Source: Phoronis australis
Lineage: Eukaryota > Phoronida > Phoronidae
Length of the DNA stretch: 46,799 nt
NCBI GenBank assembly: GCA_002633005.1
Contig: NMRA01000112.1
Coordinates: 893,202-940,000 of the forward strand
Reading direction: 5' to 3'
Part shown: one piece after another, positions 14,001 to 26,000 of the stretch
Position numbering within the stretch: the stretch's first letter is position 1
How the letters are laid out: the number at the start of each line of letters is the position of its first letter
Program-made: the position numbers and the translations under genes
Notes under the pieces: generated by a model
Seen by the model: only the letters and a program-made list of their open reading frames with translations
What the model was told of the DNA's origin: nothing
Databases searched by the model: none

Positions 14001-17000
14001 ATTCATTGCAATGTTTCTTGTTCAGTATGTGGTATAAATAGATTATTACATGTTCTCAGTCGTTATCCCCCTTATCTAGAGCCCTCGTGTATATTGGAGA
14101 ATTATCAACCTCGGGGCTAACGCCCCTCGGGGGATACACCTGTAGTTCTCCAAAATACCCTCAAGCTCTAGATAACGGGGGATAACGACTTCGCCATGTA
14201 ATAATCTATATGTAGACCCAGGAATCCACTGATTTTGAAGTCAAGAAAAACAGTAACTCAACCATAGTACAGGACTCATAGGCAATCGTAAATTCGAATT
14301 CAGTAGCAGGCACTAGGAACTCGTATGGAATCAGGCAAGTCTGCATGGGTTGTCGGCTAATGCATGACAAAATCAAGACAATATAAACCTTAGTTGAGAC
14401 ACCAGACCTCAAAATCAATATAGTAGATCTATAGAGAACAAAACTGTGCAATCATAGATTTTAAAACCAAAATAGCAGATCTATGCTAACTGGACCAAAG
14501 CACATAGATCAGAAAAATGAAAATAACAGACCCATACCTGGATTTAGTACAGTAACAGTATGTCCTCGTTTAAATTTTAGAATGTATCACTTATGACCCC
14601 CTTCACTAACGCTAGGACCTCGCTTAAAGGCAATACTTTGCGGGAATACGTGAGATTTTGTCATGTATTTTTAAAGCGATCTCGTGACTTTGGTTAGATT
14701 ATACAATAGCTAGGTCCTAGCGTGCATGTAGGTTCTAGCGTTACTGAACTCACGCCTGGACATAAGTCAAGTAAAGACATTGATTAGTCATGTACCAGAC
14801 ATGTCTTGATCTCTTATAGTTTACAATGTTGACAAATGCGTTAGTATATTTGTTAATGCGACCTTAAACCAGTATTAAATCAAAACAACAACATTTGACT
14901 TAAACTGTTTGAGGTTATGGCATCAGTCTCAAATTGTTCTTCTATAAGAGGGGATTGCATGCGTCCAATGACCTTGAAACTGCTTTACTTCTACAGATCA
15001 AGCCTATAAATATCATGTCACGCCGTGTCTAGAAAAATCAAAGAGCCTCTTCCTGTCAGTTCTTTGTTAGCCCTGATATCACTTTTAAACTGTAAAAAAA
15101 CAGGATACACGAACGGTCGATTTTGTAACAGTAATTGGCCCTAAGCAAGGACTTGTTTTCTTAATAGAAAGCATGAGTTTAATGCCGCTTTAACAAAACG
15201 TTACATGCTCTAGAAATTTAGTCAGTAAACAAACTCTGATTAAAAATTAATCAAATAACAGGTCACACTGTGACTGGAAATTGTTTGATTTTTTTAAACA
15301 AACAACGATCTACCAGATCTTCAAAACAATGAAATTACCAGCAATTTTATTAAGAAACATTTTGGGGCCAATTCCATCACCGCGATTTAAAGCAAGATCT
15401 GTTTTGGAAGAGTAAATTATCACGTGGGATTATTGTAGACTTGCAGACACCGTGGAGCACGTGGTCTTCTTGCTCTGAGGCTTGCGGTGGAGGGGCTCAA
15501 ACCAGGACTCGGTTGGATGAATCTGGGGACCCGAAGAAGGAAACCCAAAGTTGCAATGAAGAGACTTGTCCAGGTAATTATTCATATTTGTTCATTTCAA
15601 ATTTTGTGTTTGACCAGTGATTAGTCTACCGATAATTTTATTAATTGAAAGGTACGCACAAACCACAGTGCAGTGCAAAAAATCAGAATCAAACCACTGC
15701 CACTTAAAGGAGCATGCCACCCAAAAACCAACCTAATTTGTATCAATTTAGATCGAGTAGTTCTACTCCATAACGCCTGGTACGGTTGCGTTACCTTACA
15801 CCTGACGGCAGACGGAGGTGTTGAAATTATCCAATGACGTCATCGGTTTCACAAGCAGTCTGTTCAGCAGTTCACAACACGGGTTACTGGTGTCTGCTTA
15901 TCGCTTGAAGTCATCGTTTAACACCAGTAAATCATCAAACTTCGATGTAAAACCCTTAAAAATACACCGAGTTCTCATAAAAACGTGTTGTTTTATTTCG
16001 CTCTTACGGATTTATTGGTATTTGGACACACCGTAGCCTACAAAGTTCGCCAGGCCAATAAGGTCCGTAGCAGGAGTTTGGGGTCTGTTCGGAGATAATT
16101 TCGAAGTATTTTCCGTGAGATACAGACAGGAAAACCTAGATCTGTGTTGTTTAGACTTGTGATTTTTTGAGTTCTACACACAAAACGCTTGTTATCCTGG
16201 CCAGTGGCTCGGAGCCCGATCAGGCCCGTTTTGGTCGGCCGGGGATTGACTCGTTATCCCGGTCAGTGGCTCGGAAACTGATCAGACATCACGAACATAA
16301 GCCAGCCAAAGTTGAGTGGAAACTAAACTTCCAGTCTAGAAAATACTACACTAGTGAGCCAAAGCAATGTGCACCTTATTATGTTGGTGAATTAGCCACG
16401 AAATTGCAAATCTACTTACTCGTCGCCGGGGGGCCGCGAATTCAGGTTTCGCTTTGGCCACAGCACCGTCAGGGCAGAAGTTGTACATTGACAATCATTA
16501 TTTGAGTAATGTAAATGTAAATAAAGATTCCCCTAACCCCTGGCCGTGGGATGGAAATCGAGTTGTTTCACAACAGTTTTTGCCAGCAAGCACTTAATTA
16601 GCATGAGCTCACTCGGCCGCGGTGTCCCGTCAATTAGTTTTATTGCACCTAAAGCCGGTAACGCAGTGATTTATTCATTGCTGGCTTCTCAAATCATTTG
16701 CACTCACGAACACACCAAAGGTATAATTACAAATTACATCTAATGAGACAGGCTTTGTTTCAGTTTTATGTAAGTATTTCTTAGGGTGAGAATAATTTAT
16801 TTTGAAACAGAACGCTCAGTAATAATCGCCAACATGACAACTCGCAATCCCGACGTAGGACAAGCTAGAGCTCACCAGTCCCGCCTTCGCACGTGGATCG
16901 TTAAGTTTTACAGGCTATCAATTCGAACAGGAATACAGAGATGAAGAAATACTAGAGAGGCGCCGTGAACAAGCTCAGACAACGGAACGTATGGAGTTAT

Positions 17001-20000
17001 TTGGTAAGCCGGCATTCGTCAGGCACTGTCGACGTCTGCAGGCCACAGATGTTTCACGGCCTCATACATGTACATGTACTTGCGATTTACAACTTGCATT
17101 TCATTCTTCACTACCCTGAGCCACTTCCTAAGCATTTCGGACTCTCGAGGAAGAAAAAAAAACGATATACCCGCTTTCCTCGCAGCTGCTTAGTTCGTAC
17201 AAGCGGGAACGATGCACCGCAATACAGCTGCATTCACCCTGAGAATGAACCACTGACATCGCTGCGTCGTTTCTCACCTTCCTCACAGGTTAACGAGACA
17301 CCTCTTGGCAAGGTAAGGTCGACCGTACACTGTATGCGAGGCGACGTGGATATAGACAGATTAAGACTACAAAAAAGACTAATTAAATCGAGTGGCATTC
17401 TCCTTTAAGTAGTTGACTATTTTTTAATTTTTGTCCCAAACCTTTGTGACACACTACATGCTCTATGTTTTAGCGAAGCTTCCTTAAAATATCAATTTTG
17501 GTATCCCAAATACATAACAGTCTGGTTTGAGGTTAATTCCATAAGGAACTGAATGCCACAACTTGTAAAATGACTGATCTACTTCTAACATTGTTTTGCT
17601 TAAAATTTCGAAACTGCGTTGTAATCGCATTTCATACAAAAATGTGCTCAAAACCACCAACTTTTAAATCAATATAATGTTTTTCTTTTAATTTGAAGAA
17701 ATGCGAGGCGGCAGATCTCTTGATCATATAGCTAATTCGTAATACTTAATCTGTACATTTGGTTGAATCAAGGTCTCACGTGCGAAGTCTCGTTTTGAAG
17801 TATCTTCGCGCAAAGAGTCAGTGACAGCTATGAATGAGCAAGGTTGACGATCACAAATTGAGCATAGTGCTTAAAACTTAAATAATACTGTAATTTTAAG
17901 ACTATGTACTGTTTTGAACCATAGCTGAAGTTACCCCTACATAATTGCCTTATTCAAGTGTTTTCTCGGTTGTGTTGCTCTAACCATAGGCTACAACTGT
18001 TCAAGTGGAAGTGGGTAGGTACGAGAAAACGGAATATTATAAAAAATTGTGTTTGATTTACAATGACGGTCTTTACTAGGATGAATACCACTTCCTGATG
18101 ATTTGCATAGGATATTACATGTATGAATCTAGGTCAAGTTTCATGAAAGAAGTCCAATGGGTGCACCCAACTCAAGACTTCTGTATACGCCTGCTAGCTA
18201 ATCCAGATATTTCTGTTGTTAAATATGTGTATTCTGTCCTTGAAAGAAGAGAACACCTCTTAAATGGGTTACGTGTGGAAATGTGCCTGTTTATTTTTTG
18301 TTTATGGTACTTTGGGCCGGAGGCCCTTAATGCAAATAAACGTATGATGATTCACGCTCCCCTACACGTTTTATAGACCAGTGGACACAATGGAGTGCGT
18401 GGTCCAATTGCTCCAAGGTTTGCGGTGAAGGCAATCGAACCAGAACTCGTTCAAATGAGAATGCAACTGTTCAGGACAATCAGACGGTATCTTGTAATGA
18501 CCAGCCTTGCGTTGGTAAGTCTTTGCAAATGTGTGTGTCTATTATGTTTTGACATTGATTTTACACCTATACATGTAGTTAGCGTGGTTTTGTGTTAACC
18601 TGGATCGCGTTATTGAGAAGAGATATTTCAAGTTCCGAACTAAGGCAAGTTAGAGGTTATCAAAGACGTCAGTGTACACATTTTTTGAATGATTTTATTA
18701 ATCAAAGCGGGATTCAACAATTGGTCGGATTTCAAAACCCGCTGACTGGACTGCAAAGCCGAATGGCTGGTGTTCTAACTTGGTGGTCGGACCCAAAAAA
18801 CGGGTTTGCCGGTACCTCAGAACAAGATGGCCACACCTCAGAAACTGATTGACCGGACCTAAAACAGTTAGCCGATGTTCAAAAACAATGGCCGAACACA
18901 TCGCCGATTTTGGGCAAAACACACAGACGGGTACGAAAAATAAACACTGGATGTCACTTAAATCCTTCAAGACATTCAAATCAATTCTCAGAGCAAGTCC
19001 GGCTGTCGTGTTTGATCACTGGCCAACTGGTTATAGCAGCTGCCATCGTGGTTTGGGTACATCCAACTAGTTTTTAGATAAGGCCGTTTTGAAGTTCGGA
19101 CAACACATTTCATCACCGGAACGTTGACACTGATGGTCTCATCGGCATGCTCAGTTGTTTTATTGTATATTCGCCTTTCTACTTTAGAAGAATGTTCTTT
19201 GATCCCCCAAATGTACTGCAATAGTGTAAGAAGTCTTCTTTGCGAGATAGCTAGAACATTATACACCAATTCCTGTCAGGAGTAGCATATCCTGGGAAAG
19301 CATCTTTTCCCGGATAGGGTTTTGTGCAGTAGGTCTGAAGTAGAGTTTCACATCGTGTGGCCTAGTCACCTTTAGTAGTAACTTGAAGACGGTCTTGATA
19401 TAGGGACGGCTACGGATGGCTTTTGGAAGTCTGTATGGCGCTGTCGCTCGATGTGTTGAAGGGTTATGTCCCAACTCTCATAATCTTTGGCATTCATAGT
19501 GATGTGTATATAATCGATCTCCTTCTGGTGATCTGGTGACATAGTTTTCCGCTCTACAGAGAAGAGCGTGAGTAGCATATTGTCTGTGCTTTGTTGGATG
19601 ATTCGAGCGACATTTCAAATACAGCAATCTTCATTGACATGTAACACATTCTAAGGAAATGGAAGTTTAGGCTAAAAGAGGGCATTCTGATCTTAATGCC
19701 ACTTATTTGGAGACCTGCACTCACCCAATTGAAGGAAAAGTAAAACAACGCTTACTCTAAAACCAGACGCCGTATTGAACAAACCACTGAATGAATCTCT
19801 TGCCGTAAATTCTTAGTAATCGTCCTCTGTTTAACACTGCTACATGTACTCCACGCTTTAATATTTTGAAGTAAATATTGTCGTCTTTACCACCGGCAAA
19901 CTAATTTACCGGATTATTGCTGGATTGGACTGACTTCTTGAAGTTTTAAGCTTTGACGAGAGCTACATGTATGTATGCAGCAACGAATTTTAATGGCCGT

Positions 20001-23000
20001 TCCGCAAGAAAATCAAAGGAAATCAACAAATCACACTAGGGGACATCCTCCAGATTCAGCTTAAACTTTGTGTATGTGGTTCAGGTACAAAAATCACCAA
20101 ATTTGCACTTATTGACATAAGTATTAGGTGTTCATGCATTTACATGTACACTTATAATGCTCTTTTTATTGCTGTCTTCACAGTAAACGGCAACTGGACA
20201 GAATGGAAGTTCTTGAAGAATTGCACTGTAACATGTACAGAAGACGGGAATCGTATGCAAGAATATCGCCAATGTACAAACCCGGCTCCTCAGAATAATG
20301 GGTCGCAGTGCACCGGCGAAAATATCAGAGGCTGTAAAACGGAAGATTGTCTTGGTAGGAGTGTCCTATATAATTACCCAAATCAAATACGCGTCAAATT
20401 TTCATTCACCTGTCAAGAGATGACTAATCAGAATTGTGGAAAGTACACATATGAACGCTTATCACAAAACCTTTGAGACCTCCTTCTCCGGGAGGCGTTT
20501 TGCAGCGCACTTTCAAGTGTGTGGATATTAAATTGCGTATAATTTTGACAATTAAAACTGCATTAATTTTAAGTTATTTTTTTCAAAACTTTATTTTGAA
20601 AATGAGGTCGCTTCTTCCAAAACACGATTGCGTTCCTATAACGTAAGACAGTATCAGGGCCGTAACCATGAAAATAATAGTTCAACACACATGTAGCAGT
20701 GGTGGCGCCTAACTTCTTTAGGCGTCGCTATGGGGTTCCCGGCCCTCTAAACGCCCTAATTTAGCGTATAAAGTCATTTTGTCAGTCAAACATTTCTGAG
20801 AAAGTATTGTACCTCTGTCCGCAAAATATCATCATTTCCTTATAGAAAAGGAGCTTCGCGGTATCCCTGTAATAACATTGTCTTTTTAGCTGATTTGGAC
20901 CAATTTTGATCCTGCACAACCAGTTGGGTATTCGATACCTGTGATATCCTACCACAAAGCTCCTTCCGATGTCCCTGAATGAGCTGAGCCAAAGTTTTGG
21001 AACGTGGGGCGACAAATGTGAAGCGGTCGGTTTCTTTTAGTTGTTTCTGGGCTTTTGCTGTGGTTGGCAGTCGCACATGGCATAAAATGGCCGTCTCGGT
21101 GGAGTCGAGCCAGAGTGAGGATGCGTTTTGTTATGCCTTCTCACGGGCAGCGCTATAGCCCCACACTTTCAGTGCTGCGCTGCCCTTGGTCTATGGGCGG
21201 TGCACTACGGTGGACTGGGGGTCTATGGGCTCCACATTTTTAAGTGTTTCGCCGCCCATGGTTCATGCCACTTGTGAAATAGAAAATATGCAAAATATTT
21301 AAATGATTAATTCACTCAATAAGATAAGTACAGGTAATTTTCTGTCATTTAGACTGCGCACCAAGTAATAGCTCTCCTCTCACCAGCAGGAAGTGAAACC
21401 GTGATTAGTGATCAATGTTTAAAGCAAGCTATTGCTCTTTTTACGTTCTACTTGTATACCAACTAGCCTGTAAAATTGAACCTTCAATGCTCAGTGCATA
21501 TGGCGACGATTGAGCAGTGGCTGACGTATAGGAACGTGCTTTCCTTGGATACGTCAAAGCAAGTGGATGCCATAAATTCTTAGTAATCGCCCTCAGTGTA
21601 ACACGTGCTACTCCACGCAAGTACATTTTGAAGGATTATTGTCGTCTTTACCATCGCGAACTTATTTATCGGATTATGGCTGGATGGAAAAGACTCGTTG
21701 AAGTTCTTTAAGTTAGCTTTGACCAGAGCTACATGTATGTAGAAGATAAAAAATAATCATACTAGGGGTCATATTCTAGATTCAGCTTAAACTTTGTGTG
21801 TGTGATTATGGTGTGGTTATGGTACAAAAATCACCAAAATTTGCGCTTATTGACAACTTAGTTTTTTACCTATAGGCTTTTTAAAGTGGTCGAACCCAGA
21901 ATTAATATTTCACTTTAAAGACAAAAACCTACATCACAGGAACGGCATCAATGTCAGAAATACAAAAATGAAATAAAAAATCAAAATCGCATGGTGCAAT
22001 CACAGGTTATCGCTATTTATGTGTCAAAATTTGACTTCATTTCGTGATATCGCTTTTTTGATTCCAAAGTCAACTTCTATTCAAGGTACATGCATGATTA
22101 TTCGTCACGACAGGGCAAATATTTTTTCTAAATTCTATGCACAAAATGTGCTTTTGATGCATGTTTTGCAAATAGTTACTTTCTACTTCCAGATATATCA
22201 AAGCAACGGAATGTGGAAAATCTTACTTCAATTACAGAAATAGGTTATGAATTGTGAAGCTTATTCCAACCCTTCTATTATCCCGCTAGTCGAAAATTTC
22301 AAAGTACTCAGTCGCCATGACAACAATATGATGCAAGTCTACTTTCAAACTTAACGTTAGCTTGGTTCACTCTTCATGGCTGAAAATATCCAAAGTACAT
22401 TCTACATGTAAGATACTTACTTTGGCAAAGGAGTGTTAGGATCAATTTGGTTTGCGTACTTATTTGTACTGAGATCACTTTGTTACATACAGGTGTAAGC
22501 GTTAGCCACAATGGAAATTTTGAAACCTGTGCGTCCAACATTTTAAGAGATGCAGTTTAGCTCTGCTAGGATGCGACATCAACTGAGAAAATCATATTTG
22601 GGTGGAATCGGTTAAACGATTAGCATCCTGTAAAAATGACAAAACTCAGATTATGTGACTCTATATACATGTACAGTGCTGTAGTGGTAAAATTTGAGGT
22701 AAGCAGGCGCCCAAAGCCAACCGTATCACCTTGAGCACTGACCGTACGGTGTAACCTACGGTGTATAGGCGTTACGTTCAAATGCTAAAAGGTGGCACTG
22801 TTTAAATATCGTATGTTATGATTATCTGGAATTAAGATGGACGTTACAGGAGGAAGTGGCCATAGCCCCCTTAAAATTTTCTCAAATTCCATGTGGCTGT
22901 TCGGGGGTGCGAATATCTGAAGGGCAAAATCCTTGCTAATACTCTGCCCTGGCCTCCCTAACACCATATCCTGGATACGCCTGTGGGCACCAGTTAGCAG

Positions 23001-26000
23001 CTGACTGGGGGGGGGGCACAGGTTAGACTCACGAACGGTTTCCAAAGTGCTAAAACTGTCAATAGTGTGTCAGCACAAGTTACAATCATTCGAAAACAAG
23101 CATGTAAAGAATATTTAGTTTTTTTGAAAATTTCGTAAGACGTGGAAAACAAAAATTACGCTGGAGTTCAGCGGCGTGGGTTCGACATTTCGATATTACT
23201 CAAAATTCATAAACAGGTATAATTAGAAAATATCGTAACAGAATTAGACTAATGTGACTTACTAGTTGGTTACACGTGACGGATGAAATGCATGAATTAA
23301 ATTGTCTATGTTCCTTGCTCCGGGATTTCATCAATCAACATCGGGGCCATAGCTTATACATGTATGTGTAAGGAATGGAAGAGAATGTTGGTGTTTGTAA
23401 TTATGTAAAACTTGTGTTGTATCGCTGCGGGATTTTTTGGTTCACGTACTTGTAGCTAAGTTCGGGCAATATGTCTGTTCCGTTGATATTTATAACCCTG
23501 TGACCTAGATTCCAAACTTGGTTGACCTATTTTTTCAAAGCAGTGAATGCCACGTAGCAAATATTTTTTTCACAATTAATACATTTATTACAAAAGACAA
23601 ATACATATACAAATATACACACAACACAAAACAACACAACAACGTACAGAGCTGTGCATAAAAATAACGAGAAAGCATTTCATTGTCACTTCGAAGTTAA
23701 AAAGTACTGATGAAGTGTTGTTGATAATGTATCATAAACCAAGGAATATTCTTATGCCTCACTTGATTAATTCATACCTGATTCAATTGGAGCTTCCAGT
23801 CCACTGAAACTGGGTGTGTCTGTAAACAATGAAACGATTTTTTTCTCAGCCTCCTCCATGGGTTTGGGGCGAGAGCCTCCTCCCGTTTTCTTCACCTCTC
23901 TTTGCAGTTGGTTCTTTGAGGCTCTCGCCCCAGACACCATGTGCCTCCACTTTTCCTTTGTGTCATACGCTGTTCTGTTTGCTGTTCCCAGACTTGTGAT
24001 TTTGGAAGCTATATCTTTCCAAACAGAGTTCTTTTCGGCCTTCGTCACTTTCTGGCTGAACTTGCTGTTAATTACTTGCAAATTCGACTCGGCAAGTTCA
24101 GTCTCAAGGTTGATTTCGTGCTTTGTCCAATTACAAGATCTTTTCTTTTCAGCCATTTTGTCTGTGCCATGGTAACACGAATTATGGGTATTGCCTTATA
24201 TGGAATCCAATTTGGCTATCCATCGTATAACATAGATATCCGCCGGATAGTTATCCGAACCTTATCCAAGCTTTGTGCACCCAAATTTATACGCCGGGTA
24301 ACTATCCGGCGTATAAAACTTATCCGGCGTATAAGCTGTTATCCGCCGAATAGTAATACAGACTTTTATGCAACCAGGCCCAGATTCTCACCAGAAGAAA
24401 AAATACACAATTGACGTAAACAATTATGAGATTACTGACAATGCAGTTACAGATGTGATCGACTGTAATCACTTATAAGAGATCTAGTTTTATCATACAT
24501 AGTGGATGAAAAGGCCGTGTGCTATCACACATTGAAATACCTCAAAACTACAAATTAAGGTAAAAACATTGTTTTAAATTTACAAACACAAGCAACCTAA
24601 ACGATACCGCATTTGACCAATTAGTTATGAATGAGTTGTTGCTATGATAAACACGAAAATCATATCCTCTGTGTCTTAACCGTGTTGTCATTTAGTCAGT
24701 GTAAGCAAATAAAATCATTTATAGTTATAAAAAGCTTTATATTACGATAAATCATCAATTAATTCAATAAAATTATCCTAGTAATTCTCATCTTTAACAC
24801 GTCTTGTTTTGATAGTCTGGTGCCGGTCCGGTACTGCGGTATTACAAGTAGCAGAAGGGTATTTACCAGATAATTTGTCATTTAAAAGGGGCCTGAAGTA
24901 AAGTATAAAGGTTGGTTACTGGCATACACATATTCCTGAACAGTGCATAGTATTTTTCTTTTTTACTTTGAAAATTAAAAAATTATTAGTTCCATAACGC
25001 CCCACTGCGAGCGCTGTTTTTCGTGACGTCACTGAAGCTGTACAGCACAAAGAGATACATGTATAAAGGTCATTAGCCGTGCGAGTACGTAGTCTAGTCG
25101 AGAGATCAACACGTGCATGCTCACAATTTTTTTCAATTTTCTTTCCTGTGACGTTGATTCCTCGCGGGGCCTAGCCAGCCAGATAGCCGTGTATGAAGAC
25201 TATCTTCAAAATACAGCAAGGCACCAGTAGCATTGTGTGTTGAGCTCCGTTGGACTCCGAAGTTTCACATAGCGCGGACAGAGTTCTGCTCGTCACCTTG
25301 TCGCGAAATTTATATCAACGTGTAGAGCTACATGTATAAACCGGCAGGGGAGCGTGCTAATATTTGAGTGTCAAACGACTCTCACCTTGCCCGCTGGAGC
25401 CGTTTAAATGAAAACCAATCTAGTACACGTTATATCGGTATCTCATAATTATCGGGCTTTTGTGACGAAGAAAACAGTACGCACGTCGGTGCAAGGACCG
25501 TTGTATACATAACGTAGAATTGTCGTGAGGACTTGACAGGGACTCAGGGGTCTCACACTCCGCTGATTTATCCACATTATTTTGGAAACGCTTTGCCCAG
25601 TCACACATTGTGTGTCATAAAAGAGATAAGCATACCTGCAGCTGACGTGGCAAGTAGAGGTACTCTCGTTTGTCACATTGGTGTAGACTCGAAGTTGAAC
25701 AGTGGTTTTCTGTTGACCCCAGACCGTCCGGAGTTGCACCATATATCAACTCCGGAAAGTCTCTCACGACGATTCAGCGTTATGTTTAGTATATGCAGCT
25801 TGCACCAAGGCAAGGCTACGCAGTCGGGGGCTCATTCCTAGCTGCCGGGTGCCGAGAACGGCATTGTTCCACTAATAGTCAACACTACACGGCAGTAAAC
25901 TTGTATTATGATTTTTGAGAGCCGAGATCGCAGATGGATTAAACACTTTAAGCACAGTTCTGTGGTAACCGAGAGGCACTCAACCAATGAGCTACATGTA

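Noticed and set aside
16900-17410. Possible remnant of a repetitive cnidarian P2X7-like or similar gene (GYQFEQEYRDEEILERRREQ)
   Set aside because: The resemblance is only general, charged and low-complexity; no cysteine-rich core follows and the frame is broken.
20144-20476. Intronless 110-codon gene starting at an ATG before TSP1 repeat 3
   Set aside because: The TSP1 part is exactly bounded by splice sites in the expected phase; sequence on either side is intron read-through.
23816-24414. Two long plus-strand frames of 119 and 157 codons
   Set aside because: They are antisense to the Myb/SANT exon and to the Harbinger-like terminal repeats; the minus-strand protein has the recognisable domain.
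25449-25841. Overlapping frames on both strands of about 100 codons
   Set aside because: No domain features, no consistent splice sites, and mutual antisense overlap; probably chance in a GC-richer patch.
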